Source: Rouxiella badensis
GTDB taxonomy: Bacteria; Pseudomonadota; Gammaproteobacteria; Enterobacterales; Enterobacteriaceae
NCBI RefSeq assembly: GCF_002093665.1
Contig: NZ_MRWE01000018.1
Coordinates: 1 to 64,000, forward strand
DNA: 64,000 nt
Direction of reading: 5' to 3'
Shown: positions 47,814-58,824 of the stretch, piece after piece
How the letters are laid out: each line of letters opens with the position of its first letter
How positions within the stretch are numbered: the first letter of the stretch is position 1
Program-made: the position numbers and the translations under genes
Notes under the pieces: generated by a model
Told to the model about the DNA's origin: nothing
Seen by the model: the letters and a program-made list of their open reading frames with translations, nothing else
The model's database searches: none

Positions 47814-48278
47814 GTGAACAGTTTATGCCCTTGCGGCAGCGAGTCCGAGTTTGAACAATGTTGCCAACCGGCAATCACCGGCGTGCGCCCTGCGGCGACC
47901 CCCGAAGCACTGATGCGTTCACGTTACAGCGCTTACGTGACCGAAAATGCAGACTACCTGATTGCAAGCTGGCACCCTGACTGCCGCGTTCCCGAACTGC
48001 GGGCTGCCCTGCTCGAAGGGTTTGGCTCTACCCACTGGTTGGGGCTGAACGTCGTTGCCACCGCAAAGGGTAAAAGCGCCGATGAAGGTTTCGTTGAGTT
48101 CGCTGCACGCTATCAGGAAGAGGGCAATCCAGATACCGTGCTAATCCACGAACGTTCACGCTTTCTTCGAGTAAATAAACACTGGTATTATGTCGATGGA
48201 ATTAAGCCGCAGGTAGGGAGAAACGATCCTTGCACCTGCGGTTCTGGCAAAAAATATAAGAAGTGCTGCGCAAAATAA
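47814..48278 (+). CDS. ychJ: YchJ family SEC-C motif protein (UPF0225)
   Basis: A 154-residue protein with a zinc-binding SEC-C motif at each end: [13 protein letters not shown] near residue 5 and [13 protein letters not shown] at the C-terminus. The middle part ([20 protein letters not shown]) is the UPF0225 domain, of NTF2-like fold. Function unknown. It begins with GTG (47814), because the overlapping ATG two bases earlier runs straight into TGA; CCGGAG lies upstream. It is followed by purU after 82 bases, as in E. coli. Confidence 0.93.
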   Translation: MNSLCPCGSESEFEQCCQPAITGVRPAATPEALMRSRYSAYVTENADYLIASWHPDCRVPELRAALLEGFGSTHWLGLNVVATAKGKSADEGFVEFAARYQEEGNPDTVLIHERSRFLRVNKHWYYVDGIKPQVGRNDPCTCGSGKKYKKCCAK

Positions 48279-48360
48279 CGCGGCATAATGCCCCAACGCG
48301 ATAGACGCATAATTAACATATTCCCTCAATAATAATGAGGGGGACAGGATTTAGACTCTG

Positions 48361-49209
48361 ATGTCACATCACAACGTTCAAACCAAAGTTTTACGCACTA
48401 TTTGTCCTGATGCTAAAGGGCTGATCGCCAAGATCACCAATATTTGTTACAAGCACGAGCTGAATATCGTGCAGAACAATGAATATGTCGATCACCGCAC
48501 CGGCCGCTTCTTCATGCGCACCGAGCTGGAAGGCATCTTTAACGACAACACCTTGTTAGCCGATCTCGACAGCGCGCTGCCGAAAGGTTCCATCCGTGAG
48601 CTACAAAGCACCGACCGTCGTCGTATCGTCATTTTGGTGACCAAAGAGGCGCATTGCCTGGGCGATCTGCTGATGAAATCCGTCTACGGCGGCCTGGACG
48701 TCGAGATTGCGGCCGTTATCGGTAACCACGACACCCTGCAAACGCTGGTTGAGCGCTTCGATATTCCTTTCCATCTGGTTAGCCACGAAGGTCTGACCCG
48801 CGAGCAGCACGACAGCGCGATGATGGCGCAGATTGACCAATACCAGCCTGACTATGTGGTACTGGCGAAATATATGCGCGTGTTAACGCCGGGCTTTGTA
48901 CAGCACTATCCGAACCAGGTTATCAATATTCACCACTCTTTCCTGCCGGCGTTTATCGGCGCGCGCCCTTACCATCAGGCCTATGAGCGTGGCGTGAAGA
49001 TCATCGGTGCAACGGCGCACTACGTTAATGACAATCTGGATGAAGGCCCAATCATCATGCAGGACGTTATTAATGTCGATCACACTTACACCGCTGACGA
49101 TATGATGCGTGCCGGCCGCGACGTTGAAAAGAACGTGCTGAGTCGCGCAATTTATAAAGTTCTTCAGCAGCGCGTATTTGTTTACGGCAACCGTACGGTC
49201 ATTCTTTAA
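48361..49209 (+). CDS. purU: Formyltetrahydrofolate deformylase
   Basis: Hydrolyses 10-formyl-tetrahydrofolate to formate and tetrahydrofolate, feeding PurT in purine synthesis and balancing one-carbon units. The 282-residue protein has an N-terminal ACT regulatory domain (residues about 8-85), sensitive to methionine and glycine in E. coli, and a formyl-transferase-fold catalytic domain. The catalytic Asn, His and Asp lie in NIHHSFLPAFIGARPYHQ and NDNLDEGPII. A long stem (49217-49246) follows the stop codon. Confidence 0.97.
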   Translation: MSHHNVQTKVLRTICPDAKGLIAKITNICYKHELNIVQNNEYVDHRTGRFFMRTELEGIFNDNTLLADLDSALPKGSIRELQSTDRRRIVILVTKEAHCLGDLLMKSVYGGLDVEIAAVIGNHDTLQTLVERFDIPFHLVSHEGLTREQHDSAMMAQIDQYQPDYVVLAKYMRVLTPGFVQHYPNQVINIHHSFLPAFIGARPYHQAYERGVKIIGATAHYVNDNLDEGPIIMQDVINVDHTYTADDMMRAGRDVEKNVLSRAIYKVLQQRVFVYGNRTVIL

Positions 49210-49216
49210 GCCTGCC

Positions 49217-49246
49217 GCGGGCGTTTTTGGTTAGTAAAACGCCCGC
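49217..49246 (+). terminator. Hairpin after purU
   Basis: GCGGGCGTTTT and AAAACGCCCGC form an 11-bp stem with an 8-base loop, eight bases past purU. The U tract is missing, so it may act as an RNA-stabilising or Rho-assisted element rather than a simple terminator. Confidence 0.5.
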
Positions 49247-49301
49247 ACGTGCAAAAAATCGGCATTCGAACCTGTTTTAACTATTTTCTGCGTTTCAAGG
49301 C

Positions 49302-49329
49302 TTTACAGCTGCGTTTCATTTGATATGAT
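49302..49329 (+). promoter_or_regulatory. tRNA-Tyr promoter with stringent discriminator
   Basis: The -35 box TTTACA (49302-49307) and the -10 box TATGAT (49324-49329) are 16 bases apart. The GC-rich discriminator GCGCCCCGC follows. The arrangement is nearly the same as the E. coli tyrT promoter, a classic target of ppGpp control. Confidence 0.88.
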
Positions 49330-49404
49330 GCGCCCCGCTTACCGCGACAAGCCACGCGGCAGGTACTGAAGTAAAGAGTAAAACAAGAAATCCACGAATT
49401 TCGT

Positions 49405-49489
<85 letters not shown>

Positions 49490-49635
49490 TCGCGTTGCCC
49501 TCTACAGGTTGTAAAATTCCTTCAAAGTTTGTCTAAAACACTCGACAGCACATTACGACTTCCCTGTTCTGCAATACCTTAAGCCTGTTAGCTATTCTAG
49601 CGGCGATCCTGTTTCACAGAACCTCCGCCATGCCA

Positions 49636-50694
49636 CTATTTTGCTTTATCGCTTTTGTTCATTGTCGCCTTTAACTTGCCGACGAGTTCACTGCGAAAAT
49701 CGCCAAGGCGCGGTTTATCCCCTTCGAGCCACGGCAGCGGACGGCAAAGCTCCATCGTTTTGACGCCCAGACGCGCGGTCAGCAAGCCAGCGCCAATACC
49801 CTGTGCCGCACGCGCCGAAAGACGGGCCGCTAAGTCTTGCGAGATCCAGTCCATACCAATCTCCCTTACCAGCTCGGTGGCTCCCGCGAACGCAATATTG
49901 AGCAATACCAAACGGAACAGCCGGATCCGGCTGTAATAGCCCAGCTCTATGCCGTACAAACTGGCAATACGATTAACCAAACGCAGATTTCGCCAGGCGA
50001 TAAACCCCATATCGACCAACGCTAACGGGCTAACGGCAATCATTAGCGCTGATTCTGCGGCTGACTGACTTATCTCGCGACGCGCCTGTCCGTCAAGCAC
50101 CGGCTGAACCAGACGCGCATAAAGCTCAACGACTTCACGGTCACTGTGTGTTTCGTGCAGCGAAGCCTGCCAGCGCTGAAGCGCCGGATGACTTTGGTCC
50201 AACCCTGCCTGACGGGCAAGTTTTTCACAAAATGCGCGTCCCTGACCTAGCGCGTGGCTGTGCAACAGGTCGGTCGCGACGTCGCGCTCATCGGCTCGCT
50301 GGCGCAGACGATAAAGGCGTCGCCACTCGGTCAGTACCGACCCGACACCGGCCACAACAATCAATCCCCCAGCAGTACAGGCACCGAGCGCAATCCAGTC
50401 CTGTTGATTCCACGCCTGATGCACCCACTGAACGCCCTGTCCCACTAAGCTTGCAGCAAATACCACCACGCCGAGCCGAACCATTTTACTCCACAAACTG
50501 CGGCGCGGTTTCAACGCTCGGCTGACCACCGCCTCGGCCTGTCCTTCCTGCGCAAGCAACGGGTCAGTATCAGGCACGGCCAGGAAATTCTCGGCCTGCG
50601 CACCGTCGAAACTTTGTGCCGCCCGGAGCTTATGTTCTTCAGGAGGCTGAATGTTCTGTTCGAAATGAATACGCGGTTTCAGTGGCTCGTTCAT
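49636..50694 (-). CDS. ycjF: YcjF family inner-membrane protein (UPF0283)
   Basis: A 352-residue membrane protein. After a hydrophilic N-terminal third ([19 protein letters not shown]), two spans appear ([20 protein letters not shown] and [20 protein letters not shown]). The later region is the DUF697-type domain, with further hydrophobic segments ([20 protein letters not shown]). Function unknown. Its start overlaps the end of ycjX by four bases and it is the last gene of the psp transcription unit, as in Yersinia and Vibrio. In E. coli tyrR follows; here the next gene is the tyrosine tRNA on the other strand. Confidence 0.93.
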   Translation of the reverse strand: MNEPLKPRIHFEQNIQPPEEHKLRAAQSFDGAQAENFLAVPDTDPLLAQEGQAEAVVSRALKPRRSLWSKMVRLGVVVFAASLVGQGVQWVHQAWNQQDWIALGACTAGGLIVVAGVGSVLTEWRRLYRLRQRADERDVATDLLHSHALGQGRAFCEKLARQAGLDQSHPALQRWQASLHETHSDREVVELYARLVQPVLDGQARREISQSAAESALMIAVSPLALVDMGFIAWRNLRLVNRIASLYGIELGYYSRIRLFRLVLLNIAFAGATELVREIGMDWISQDLAARLSARAAQGIGAGLLTARLGVKTMELCRPLPWLEGDKPRLGDFRSELVGKLKATMNKSDKAK

Positions 50695-52088
50695 CGCATT
50701 TTATCTCCCAGTAAAAACTCCATCACAGAATCCATTCTGATATGCGGCAACGGCACATCAATGTTCATCTGGCGTGGGCGGAAGTCGTCAAAGTGAAAAC
50801 CCTGCTGCTCCCAGAAAGCGTTGCCCGGCAAACGTGAAGGCACCTCACCGGGATAAACCGTCAACGCCTGACCGTCTTCAAGACGGTGCCCTTTGACCGC
50901 CGGGATAGACTGGCCCTGATACTCTACCAGTCCGCTCTCGGTAGCCTGCACAGAAGCAAGCCCGGCGCAGTCCATGCTGATACCTTCGAAGGCGGCGTTT
51001 TGCCATGCTTCTTGCACCAACTGCTGCAACAGAGAAACCAGATTGGCGTGCTGATCGCCGGTGATATGATCGGCCTTGGTGGCGGCAAACATCAGTTTAT
51101 CGATGCAGGGGGCAAACAGGCGGCGAAATAGCGTGCGTTTTCCATAGTGAAAACTTTGCATTAGCTGTGTCAGCGCGAGGCGCATGTCGTTAAACGCCTG
51201 GGGACCGCTATTTAGGGGTTGCAGGCAGTCAACCAGCACTATCTGCCGGTCAAAGCGGATAAAGTGTTCCTTATAGAAGCCTTTAACAATGTTCGAACAG
51301 TAGTAGTCGAAGCGCTGGCGCAGCATGCCCAGATTGCTGTGTTTATCGGCCTGCGCCAACTGGCTGTCGCTAAACTGATGCAGTTCAGGCCATGGGAAAA
51401 ACTGTAGTGCCGGTGCACCGGCCAGATCGCCCGGTAACACAAAACGCCCAGGCTGAATAAAATGCAGACCTTCGTCTTTGCAGCGCAGCAGATAAGCCGT
51501 GTAGGCCTGTGCGATGGCCGCCAGCTGATTTTCATCGGCCGGCGCCAGTGGGTCGCACTGGCGGCACAGTGCAAGCCAGGGTGCCGCCCAATCGGCGCGC
51601 TGCCCCTGTAACAGGCCAGCCATCTGCCGTGACCAGCTCAAATAGTCCTGCTCGAGCATCGGTAAATCCAGCAGCCACTCGCCGGGATAATCGACTATCT
51701 CGAGATACAGCGTCGAGGTATCTTTAAAGTGGCGCAGGAGAGAGTCATTAGAGCGAAAACGCAGCGCAAGACGGATTTCACTCACGCCTCGCGTTGGGGT
51801 TGGCCATGCGGGCGGCGTGCCATAAAGCTGGGCAATGCCTTCGTCGTAGGTAAAACGTGACACGCCAAGGTCACGCTGGGGTACGCGTTTGACTCCCAGC
51901 AACCGCTCTTCGCGCACAGCAGAAAACAGCGGCAATCTTGAGCCGCTGTGAACGTGTAATAACTGATTGACCAATGAGGTAATGAAGGCCGTCTTACCGC
52001 TGCGGCTAAGGCCGGTAACGGCAAGCCGTAGGTGGCGGTCTACCCCACGGTTGACCATAGAAGTGAATTCATTTTGAAGTCTTTTCAT
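50691..52088 (-). CDS. ycjX: YcjX family GTPase-like protein (DUF463)
   Basis: A 465-residue P-loop protein of the DUF463 family. The P-loop is GLSRSGKT at residues 26-33. Highly conserved segments include [28 protein letters not shown] (switch II-like DxPGE) and [20 protein letters not shown]. Crystal work on a Shewanella homologue showed GTP and GDP binding. It belongs to the PspF regulon. The start at 52088 lies inside the end of pspD, follows GGGAGAG and matches E. coli MKRLQNE; the longer open frame is not used. Confidence 0.95.
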   Translation of the reverse strand: MKRLQNEFTSMVNRGVDRHLRLAVTGLSRSGKTAFITSLVNQLLHVHSGSRLPLFSAVREERLLGVKRVPQRDLGVSRFTYDEGIAQLYGTPPAWPTPTRGVSEIRLALRFRSNDSLLRHFKDTSTLYLEIVDYPGEWLLDLPMLEQDYLSWSRQMAGLLQGQRADWAAPWLALCRQCDPLAPADENQLAAIAQAYTAYLLRCKDEGLHFIQPGRFVLPGDLAGAPALQFFPWPELHQFSDSQLAQADKHSNLGMLRQRFDYYCSNIVKGFYKEHFIRFDRQIVLVDCLQPLNSGPQAFNDMRLALTQLMQSFHYGKRTLFRRLFAPCIDKLMFAATKADHITGDQHANLVSLLQQLVQEAWQNAAFEGISMDCAGLASVQATESGLVEYQGQSIPAVKGHRLEDGQALTVYPGEVPSRLPGNAFWEQQGFHFDDFRPRQMNIDVPLPHIRMDSVMEFLLGDKMR

Positions 52089-52314
52089 TGCTCTCCCTGG
52101 CATAACGCCCGAATACGGCGGTTAACAACCTTCTGACTAAAGGCTCAAGAAACAGAGCCAGCACATAGCGCAGCGGACCTTTACCCAGCAGGCCGAGCAC
52201 GCGGGCAGCAACGCCCGCCGGTGCGAAGGTCAAGACGACCATAATGATAAATTTAAAGGCCTTCTTCAACAGGCCACTGTTTGCTGATACCGCGGCGGCG
52301 GATGCATAACGCAT
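52069..52314 (-). CDS. pspD: Phage shock protein D
   Basis: A short peripheral inner-membrane protein of 81 residues. It is basic and contains one amphipathic or hydrophobic segment (AFKFIIMVVLTFAPAGVAARVL), with LLGKGPLRYVLALFLEPLVRRL related to the E. coli PspD core. Its exact role is unclear; it is dispensable in E. coli. Its end overlaps ycjX by 20 bases. The next upstream gene, pspC, ends 50 bases before it. There is no pspE-type rhodanese gene here. Confidence 0.85.
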   Translation of the reverse strand: MRYASAAAVSANSGLLKKAFKFIIMVVLTFAPAGVAARVLGLLGKGPLRYVLALFLEPLVRRLLTAVFGRYARESNEKTSK

Positions 52315-52364
52315 AAACTGTCCTCCTGAAAAAGCGTCAAATCGAAAGTGAAAAAGTGATTGGC

Positions 52365-52724
52365 TTAGAGATCCTTGAAGCGGCTGCGTACCCCAAAGGT
52401 TTCAGAGGTGACATACCGCTCTACCTGCCTCAATCGTTGCTCACTGGCGTTAAGTTCGCGGTCGGCTTCGACCAGCAGGTCATGAGCCGTCACCGGCTGC
52501 TCGTCGCCGAAAATTTCCGACGGAACCGGCTCCAGGAGCCAAGCCAACAGGAAATAGGCCACGACGGTGAACATAAACAGGCCTAAGAACAGCGACAGCA
52601 CCACAATCAGACGCAGCAGTTTGACCGGTACGCCGAGATAGTGCGAGAGCCCGGCGCAGACGCCTTTAAAGACGCCCTCTTCCGGCACACGGTATAGCTT
52701 CCTTTGTGACAGCGTGGTTGACAT
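52365..52724 (-). CDS. pspC: Phage shock protein C, envelope stress sensor
   Basis: An inner-membrane sensor that, with PspB, captures PspA under membrane stress and frees PspF. The 119-residue protein starts MSTTLSQRKLYRVPEEGVFK, has the PspC-domain glycine motif GVCAGLSHYLGVPVKLLRL, one main span (LFLGLFMFTVVAYFLLAWLL) and a C-terminal leucine-zipper-like segment. The start at 52724 overlaps the pspB stop by one base (TAATG), giving coupled translation. Confidence 0.96.
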   Translation of the reverse strand: MSTTLSQRKLYRVPEEGVFKGVCAGLSHYLGVPVKLLRLIVVLSLFLGLFMFTVVAYFLLAWLLEPVPSEIFGDEQPVTAHDLLVEADRELNASEQRLRQVERYVTSETFGVRSRFKDL

Positions 52725-52951
52725 TAAGATTGCCTCCAACCCGGATGCTCGGCATCAAGGATTTCTTCCAGCGCCTGGATCCTTTCGCGCATGCGGCGTG
52801 CTTCGCCGGCAAGTTGCTGTAAATTTTGGTACTCGTTCTGGCTTAACTGACCGCCGTTCTGTGACCGGTTGCTGTAGTGTAGCCACAGCCAAATCGGCGC
52901 GACAAATAACACAAATATTGTCAGTGGAATGGCTAAAAATAGGACGCTCAT
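52724..52951 (-). CDS. pspB: Phage shock protein B
   Basis: A 75-residue partner of PspC. An N-terminal membrane segment (MSVLFLAIPLTIFVLFVAPIW) is followed by a cytoplasmic coiled coil (NLQQLAGEARRMRERIQALEEIL). The family start MSxLFLAIPLTIFV and the WLxLHY motif are conserved. It follows pspA after 92 bases and overlaps pspC. Confidence 0.95.
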   Translation of the reverse strand: MSVLFLAIPLTIFVLFVAPIWLWLHYSNRSQNGGQLSQNEYQNLQQLAGEARRMRERIQALEEILDAEHPGWRQS

Positions 52952-53043
52952 GTCTACTCCTTTAGGTCCTCTAGGACTTTTTGTTTTGAATGCAGCTCGT
53001 TTTTAAGAAAGCGCATTCGCCAACGCGCAATGAACCGCGAACG

Positions 53044-53715
53044 TTAGGCGTCTTTGTTGGCCTGCATTTTAGCCTTCAGCGCCTCAATCTGAGCGCTGAT
53101 TTCGTCATCGGCCTTCAGCTCGGCAAACTGCTGGTCGAGACTTTTCTTTTTGCCAATACTCATCGACTCCGCTTCGGCTTCCATGCTGTCGATACGGCGC
53201 TCGAAGTGTTCAAAACGCGCCATCGCTTCATCAATCTTGCCGCTGTCCAACTGGCGACGAACGTCGCGCGAGGAAGAGGCCGCCTGATGACGCAAAGTCA
53301 GTGCCTGCTGGCGCGCACGCGTTTCAGTCAGCTTGCTTTCCAACTCGCCAATTTCAGACTTCATGCGGTCCAGCGTTTCTTCAACCGTGATGACTTCATG
53401 TTTAAGCGTAGCCACCAGCTCGACGAGTTTTTGTTTCTCAATCAGAGCCGCACGCGCCAAATCGTCTTTCTCTTTACGCAGCGCCAGTTCGGCTTTGTCT
53501 TGCCACTCTTTCTGTTGCGCTTCGCCCTGTTCGATGCGGCGGTTCAGCTGTTTCTTCTCGGCCAGCGCACGAGCAGACGTTGAGCGCACCTCCACCAGCG
53601 TATCTTCCATTTCCTGAATCATCAGGCGCACCAACTTCTGGGGATCTTCTGCTTTATCAAGCAGGTTATTAATGTTGGCGTTTACGATGTCAGCAAAGCG
53701 AGAAAAAATACCCAT
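53044..53715 (-). CDS. pspA: Phage shock protein A, membrane-protecting effector and PspF inhibitor
   Basis: An ESCRT-III-like coiled-coil protein of 223 residues that binds damaged membrane and, when idle, inhibits PspF. The N-terminal amphipathic helix [20 protein letters not shown] binds membrane. Long helices follow, ending in [15 protein letters not shown] and a final helix [11 protein letters not shown]. The start at 53715 follows AGAGGAAC; upstream in-frame codons are not part of the family. It is the first gene behind the sigma-54 promoter. Confidence 0.97.
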   Translation of the reverse strand: MGIFSRFADIVNANINNLLDKAEDPQKLVRLMIQEMEDTLVEVRSTSARALAEKKQLNRRIEQGEAQQKEWQDKAELALRKEKDDLARAALIEKQKLVELVATLKHEVITVEETLDRMKSEIGELESKLTETRARQQALTLRHQAASSSRDVRRQLDSGKIDEAMARFEHFERRIDSMEAEAESMSIGKKKSLDQQFAELKADDEISAQIEALKAKMQANKDA

Positions 53716-53817
53716 AATCAACGTTCCTCTTTGACTTTTCATTTAACGGCCAGCTGGCCGACAGTATCGAGACAATCGCCGAGTCGGCGGCCATTGCTGT
53801 TAATCCTGCATCAGGTA

Positions 53818-53835
53818 TTACAAGACGCGTGCCAA
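53818..53835 (-). promoter_or_regulatory. Sigma-54 promoter of the psp operon
   Basis: On the minus strand TTGGCACGCGTCTTGTA carries the -24 element TGGCAC (53834-53829) and the -12 element TTGT (53823-53820), with five bases between. It is almost the same as the E. coli pspA promoter and points to pspA. The AT-rich stretch between it and pspF should hold the IHF and PspF sites. Confidence 0.85.
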
Positions 53836-53942
53836 CTTTTTAAATTTATTATCCGACTGAATAAAAACAGTTTTTTTATTTCAGCTTCTGCTAGGCTTAC
53901 GTCAATGATGATTAAATTAACTAAAGGTTGGTAAATTTCACC

Positions 53943-54953
53943 ATGACAGCGACTATTGATAATCTGCTCGGCGAAGCCAACTCCTTTATTGAAGTTCTGG
54001 AACAGGTCTCACAGCTTGCAGCCTTAAACAAGCCCGTGTTGGTGACCGGTGAACGCGGAACGGGTAAGGAACTGATAGCTCACCGTTTACACTATTTGTC
54101 CGGCCGCTGGCAGGGGCCTTTTATTTCACTAAACTGCGCCGCGCTGAATGAGAACCTGCTCGACTCTGAGCTGTTCGGACACGAAGCGGGCGCGTTTACC
54201 GGCGCACAGAAGCGTCATCTTGGGCGCTTCGAACGCGCCGACGGCGGCACGCTGTTCCTCGACGAATTAGCGACCGCGCCGATGCTGGTGCAGGAAAAAC
54301 TGCTGCGGGTGATCGAATACGGCCACCTTGAACGCGTAGGAGGAAGCCAGCCGCTCCAGGTCGATGTGCGTCTGGTGTGCGCAACCAACGATGACCTCCC
54401 CGCCCTTGCCGCCGCCGGAAAGTTTCGCGCCGACCTGCTCGACAGGCTGGCCTTCGACGTTATTCAACTGCCGCCGCTGCGCGAGCGTCAGCAAGACATC
54501 ATGCTGCTGGCAGAACATTTCGCCATTCAGATGTGCCGCGAACTTTCGCTGCCGCTGTTCCCTGGGTTTACCGAAGAAGCCAAAGATACGCTGCTCGATT
54601 ACCGCTGGCCGGGCAACGTGCGGGAGCTTAAAAACGTGGTTGAACGCTCGATGTATCGCCATGGCAACAGTGATACGCCGCTGGACAACATCGTTATCAA
54701 TCCTTTTAGCCAACAAAAAGAAAAGCAGGCTCCACGTGCGCAGGACGAGGACGCCCCTTTCGCCCTGCCTACGCTGCCGGTAGACAGTAAAAGCTGGCTA
54801 AATACGGTGGAGGCGAACTTGATTGAGCAGGCGCTTCGACAGGCAAAATTCAACCAGCGGCGTGCAGCGGATTTGCTAGGCCTGACCTATCACCAGCTCA
54901 GAGGAATGTTGAAAAAACACGGGATGCAGGTCAATGCACAGGAAGAAAACTGA
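53943..54953 (+). CDS. pspF: Phage shock protein operon transcriptional activator PspF
   Basis: A sigma-54 enhancer-binding protein without a receiver domain, held inactive by PspA. The 336-residue AAA+ protein has Walker A GERGTGKE at 36-43, Trp56 (the PspA contact in E. coli), the GAFTGA loop that touches sigma-54, and Walker B GGTLFLDEL. The C-terminal Fis-type helix-turn-helix is FNQRRAADLLGLTYHQLRGM. I chose ATG 53943, which aligns with the E. coli start; a TTG at 53928 is also in frame. It is divergent from pspA. Confidence 0.97.
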   Translation: MTATIDNLLGEANSFIEVLEQVSQLAALNKPVLVTGERGTGKELIAHRLHYLSGRWQGPFISLNCAALNENLLDSELFGHEAGAFTGAQKRHLGRFERADGGTLFLDELATAPMLVQEKLLRVIEYGHLERVGGSQPLQVDVRLVCATNDDLPALAAAGKFRADLLDRLAFDVIQLPPLRERQQDIMLLAEHFAIQMCRELSLPLFPGFTEEAKDTLLDYRWPGNVRELKNVVERSMYRHGNSDTPLDNIVINPFSQQKEKQAPRAQDEDAPFALPTLPVDSKSWLNTVEANLIEQALRQAKFNQRRAADLLGLTYHQLRGMLKKHGMQVNAQEEN

Positions 54954-55248
54954 GGTAAAGCATTAAATTGCAGGCAAAAAAAAGCCAGCACCCGAGCTGG
55001 CTAAGTCATACTGGAAGCAATGTGAGCAATGTCGTATCAACTGAATAACGTCCCGGGCGGGTCGTGTCCCAGTCGATGAGAAGATGATAATAGTTATCAG
55101 TACACTCTGTAAAGGGGTTTGTTGAGAATTTTTCTCATTACCATACAGAATCTGCGGCTACTCTTGGTGCGAATGTTTGCGCAATGATTGGGGTGTCTGG
55201 CAGAGTGCGGTACACTTAGCAGATTGCTTACTTACATTTGAAGCCCTT

Positions 55249-56985
55249 ATGCGTCGTTTAACCCTTTGGATGCAGTCCCTTGCCGGTTTGTCTTCGGCAT
55301 GTTTTGCTGCCGTTACGCTGGCGGCAGCAACGCCTGCTGCCAATCATGATAGCGTAAAAACGCATCCAGCCCCGTCGTCGATGGCGACCCACGATGTCCG
55401 TCAAAGCGGATTCGTCTACTGTGTCAACGGCATGGTGAACACCTTTAATCCGCAGAAAGCCAGCAGCGGGGTCATTATCGACACCCTGGCCGCGCAGCTC
55501 TATGACCGTCTGCTGGACGTCGACCCGTACACCTATCGCCTGATCCCACAGCTTGCGCAAAGCTGGGAAGTGCTTGATAACGGCGCGACCTACCGTTTCC
55601 ATTTGCGTAAAGACGTGCCTTTCCAAACCACGCCCTGGTTTACCCCGACGCGCATGATGAACGCCGATGACGTGGTGTTCAGCATTGAGCGGGTGATTGA
55701 CGACAATAATCACTACCACAACGTTAACGGCAGCGATTACCCCTATTTTGACAGTTTGCAGTTTGCCAAGACGGTCAAGAGCGTGCGTAAAATCGACGAC
55801 TATACCGTTGAATTTAAATTGAATAACCCGGATGCCTCCTTCCTGTGGCATCTCGCCACGCACTATGCGCCAGTGCTGTCGGCTGAATACGCCGACAAAC
55901 TGCAAAAAAGTGGCAATGAAGAGCAAATCGATCGCCAGCCGGTCGGTACCGGCCCCTTCCAGCTTTCCGGCTTCCGCGCGGGCCAGTACGTGCGCCTCGC
56001 CCGTAACGGCAAATACTGGAAGGGCGTGCCGCGTATGCAGCAGGTGGTTATCGATATGGGCGTCGGCGGCACGGGACGTTTGTCCAAGCTGCTCACCGGC
56101 GAATGCGACGTGTTGGCCTATCCGGCCGCCAGTCAGCTGTCTATTCTGCGCGATGACCCGCGCCTGCGCCTGACGCTGCGCCCCGGCATGAATGTGGCTT
56201 ATCTGGCGTTTAACACCGGTAAGCCGCCGCTGGACGATGCGCGCGTACGCGAAGCTATCGCGCTGGCTATCAACAATCAGCGCCTGATGCAGTCGATTTA
56301 TTACGGCACCGCAGAGACCGCAGCGTCGGTGTTACCGCGCGCCTCCTGGGCCTACGACAGCAACGCCAAAGTCACTGAATATAATCCGGCCAAGGCGCGA
56401 CAAATCCTCGACAGCCTCGGCAAAAAAGATCTCGTGTTGCATCTGTGGGTGCCGATTATTTCGCAGTCCTATAATCCTAGCCCGCTCAAAACCGCCGAGC
56501 TTATCCAGGCCGACCTGGCGCAGGTGGGCATTAAAGTGATTATCGTGCCGGTCGAGGGGCGTTTTCAGGAAGCGCGGCTGATGGAGATGAATCATGACCT
56601 GACGCTGTCCGGCTGGTCCACCGACAGTAATGACCCCGACAGCTTCTTCCGTCCTGTGCTGAGCTGCGCGGCAATTCGCTCGCAGACCAACTATGCTCAC
56701 TGGTGCAGCCCCGAATTTGACGCGCTGCTTCATCAGGCATTGCTCTCGCAGCAGCTGTCCCAGCGCATCGACTATTATCAGCAGGCGCAGGCCATTCTTG
56801 AGAAACAGCTGCCGGTGTTGCCGCTGGCTTCCTCACTGCGTTTGCAGGCCTATCGTTATGATATTAAAGGGTTGGTGCTCAGTCCGTTTGGCAACTCCTC
56901 CTTCGCTGGCGTTTATCGAGATTCGAACGGTATCAACAATGATGCCAGCGACGAAGGTCCTGTAGTGGTGGAGAAGAAACCGTGA
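55249..56985 (+). CDS. sapA: Periplasmic peptide-binding protein SapA
   Basis: Solute-binding protein of the SapABCDF importer, linked to resistance to antimicrobial peptides in Salmonella and Haemophilus and to haem or peptide uptake. In E. coli SapBCDF exports putrescine. From the ATG at 55249 it has 578 residues: signal peptide [20 protein letters not shown], a linker rich in Ala/Pro, and the SBP family 5 domain ([20 protein letters not shown]). It is about 30 residues longer than in E. coli, mainly in the linker and C-terminus. Its stop overlaps the sapB GTG start. Confidence 0.95.
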   Translation: MRRLTLWMQSLAGLSSACFAAVTLAAATPAANHDSVKTHPAPSSMATHDVRQSGFVYCVNGMVNTFNPQKASSGVIIDTLAAQLYDRLLDVDPYTYRLIPQLAQSWEVLDNGATYRFHLRKDVPFQTTPWFTPTRMMNADDVVFSIERVIDDNNHYHNVNGSDYPYFDSLQFAKTVKSVRKIDDYTVEFKLNNPDASFLWHLATHYAPVLSAEYADKLQKSGNEEQIDRQPVGTGPFQLSGFRAGQYVRLARNGKYWKGVPRMQQVVIDMGVGGTGRLSKLLTGECDVLAYPAASQLSILRDDPRLRLTLRPGMNVAYLAFNTGKPPLDDARVREAIALAINNQRLMQSIYYGTAETAASVLPRASWAYDSNAKVTEYNPAKARQILDSLGKKDLVLHLWVPIISQSYNPSPLKTAELIQADLAQVGIKVIIVPVEGRFQEARLMEMNHDLTLSGWSTDSNDPDSFFRPVLSCAAIRSQTNYAHWCSPEFDALLHQALLSQQLSQRIDYYQQAQAILEKQLPVLPLASSLRLQAYRYDIKGLVLSPFGNSSFAGVYRDSNGINNDASDEGPVVVEKKP

Positions 56986-57947
56986 TTATCTTTATTTTAC
57001 GCCGCATGCTGCTGCTGGTGATTACGCTGTTTCTGCTCAGCCTGGTGGCGTTTAGCCTGAGCTATTTCACGCCCCATGCCCCTTTACAGGGCGCTTCACT
57101 GTGGGATGCCTACCGTTTCTTCTTTATTGGCATTTGCCAATTTGATTTTGGCGTGTCGAGCATCAACGGTGAGCCGATTGGCGAGCAGTTACTTAGCGTG
57201 TTCCCGGCCACCATGGAACTGTGCGTCCTGGCGTTTTTCCTCGCCCTGCTGGTAGGCATTCCTCTCGGCATTACTGCGGGTGTCATGCGAGGAAAATGGC
57301 CGGACGTGGCTATCAGCACTCTCGCCCTGCTCGGCTTCTCGATTCCTATCTTCTGGCTCGCGCTGCTGTTGATGCTGTTCTTTTCGCTCCAGCTCGGCTG
57401 GCTGCCGGTTTCAGGCCGTATCGACCTGCTGTATCAGCTCAAAACGGTCACCGGCTTTGCGCTGATTGACGCCTGGCTGTCTCACTCGCCCTACCGCCAT
57501 GAGATGATTGTCAGTGCGATTAAGCACATGATCCTGCCCATTGCTGCACTGGCGGTCGCGCCGACCACGGAGGTTATTCGCCTGATGCGCATCAGCACCG
57601 ACGACGTGCTGTCGAAAAACTACATTAAGGCGGCGGCAACGCGTGGCCTGTCTCGCTTTACCATTATTCGCCGCCACGTGCTGCACAACGCACTGCCGCC
57701 AATTATCCCGCAGCTCGGCCTGCAATTCTCGACCATGCTGACGCTGGCGATGATAACCGAGGTGGTCTTTAACTGGCCGGGACTGGGCCGCTGGCTGGTT
57801 AACGCGATTCGCCAGCAGGACTACGCGGCGATTTCAGCCGGTGTCATGGTGGCGGGAACCTTGGTCATTCTGGTCAACGTACTTTCCGACATTCTAGGCG
57901 CGATGCTGAACCCATTGAAACATAAGGAATGGTATGCCTTTAGATAA
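56982..57947 (+). CDS. sapB: Sap ABC transporter permease SapB
   Basis: Inner-membrane permease of 321 residues, nearly the same as in E. coli. It starts with GTG at 56982, inside the sapA stop (GTGA), reading [19 protein letters not shown]. Six spans are predicted. The ATPase-docking EAA loop is [19 protein letters not shown], and the C-terminus is [18 protein letters not shown]. It overlaps sapC by 14 bases. Confidence 0.96.
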   Translation: MIIFILRRMLLLVITLFLLSLVAFSLSYFTPHAPLQGASLWDAYRFFFIGICQFDFGVSSINGEPIGEQLLSVFPATMELCVLAFFLALLVGIPLGITAGVMRGKWPDVAISTLALLGFSIPIFWLALLLMLFFSLQLGWLPVSGRIDLLYQLKTVTGFALIDAWLSHSPYRHEMIVSAIKHMILPIAALAVAPTTEVIRLMRISTDDVLSKNYIKAAATRGLSRFTIIRRHVLHNALPPIIPQLGLQFSTMLTLAMITEVVFNWPGLGRWLVNAIRQQDYAAISAGVMVAGTLVILVNVLSDILGAMLNPLKHKEWYAFR

Positions 57948-58824
57948 CGTATACCGTGAAAAACAGGCGCCCAGCACCCTGCGCTACACCTGGCGTATTT
58001 TTTATCGTGACAGCCTGTCGATGATTGGCTTTTACGGCGTGATTGGGCTGCTATTCCTGTGTATTTTTGGCAGCCTGCTCGCACCTTACCAGCTCGATCA
58101 GCAGTTTCTGGGGTATCAACTGCTGCCGCCTTCGTGGTCACGCTATGGTGATGTTTCGTTCTTTCTCGGGACCGACGATTTAGGGCGAGACCTGCTGAGC
58201 CGCATTCTGAGCGGTGCAGCGCCAACGATTGGCGGTGCCTTCCTGGTCACGCTGGCCGCGTCCGTGTGTGCCATCATCATTGGCGTATTGGCGGGGATTA
58301 CCCGCGGTATCCGCTCGGCGGTGCTGAACCACATTCTCGATACGCTGCTGTCTATCCCTTCTCTGCTGCTGGCCATTGTGGTGGTTGCGTTTATCGGGCC
58401 TAAGCTCGAACACGCCTATCTTGCCGTCTGGCTCGCGCTGCTGCCGCGCATGGCGCGCACGCTTTACGTTGCCGTGCATGACGAGATGGAGAAAGAGTAT
58501 GTGGTCGCGGTGCGTCTCGACGGCGCAACCACGCTGCAAATTCTGCGCTATGCGGTACTGCCAAACATCGTAGCCGTGCTGGTGACCGAGTTCACCCGTT
58601 CCGTGTCGATGGCGATTATGGACATTGCCGCGCTCGGCTTCCTCGACCTCGGCGCACAGCTTCCGTCTCCGGAATGGGGTGCCATGCTGGGGGACTCGCT
58701 GGAGCTGGTTTACGTCGCGCCCTGGACCGTGATGCTGCCCGGTGCGGCAATCCTGATTAGCGTGTTATTAATCAATCTGTTGGGCGATGGCGTGCGTCGC
58801 GCGATTATTGCAGGGGTGAAATAA
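57934..58824 (+). CDS. sapC: Sap ABC transporter permease SapC
   Basis: The second permease, 296 residues. It has an N-terminal cytoplasmic segment, a first span ([20 protein letters not shown]) and five later spans. Typical motifs are [19 protein letters not shown] and the EAA region [20 protein letters not shown]. Its start lies inside sapB and its stop overlaps the sapD start by one base, so all sap genes are translationally coupled. Confidence 0.96.
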   Translation: MPLDNVYREKQAPSTLRYTWRIFYRDSLSMIGFYGVIGLLFLCIFGSLLAPYQLDQQFLGYQLLPPSWSRYGDVSFFLGTDDLGRDLLSRILSGAAPTIGGAFLVTLAASVCAIIIGVLAGITRGIRSAVLNHILDTLLSIPSLLLAIVVVAFIGPKLEHAYLAVWLALLPRMARTLYVAVHDEMEKEYVVAVRLDGATTLQILRYAVLPNIVAVLVTEFTRSVSMAIMDIAALGFLDLGAQLPSPEWGAMLGDSLELVYVAPWTVMLPGAAILISVLLINLLGDGVRRAIIAGVK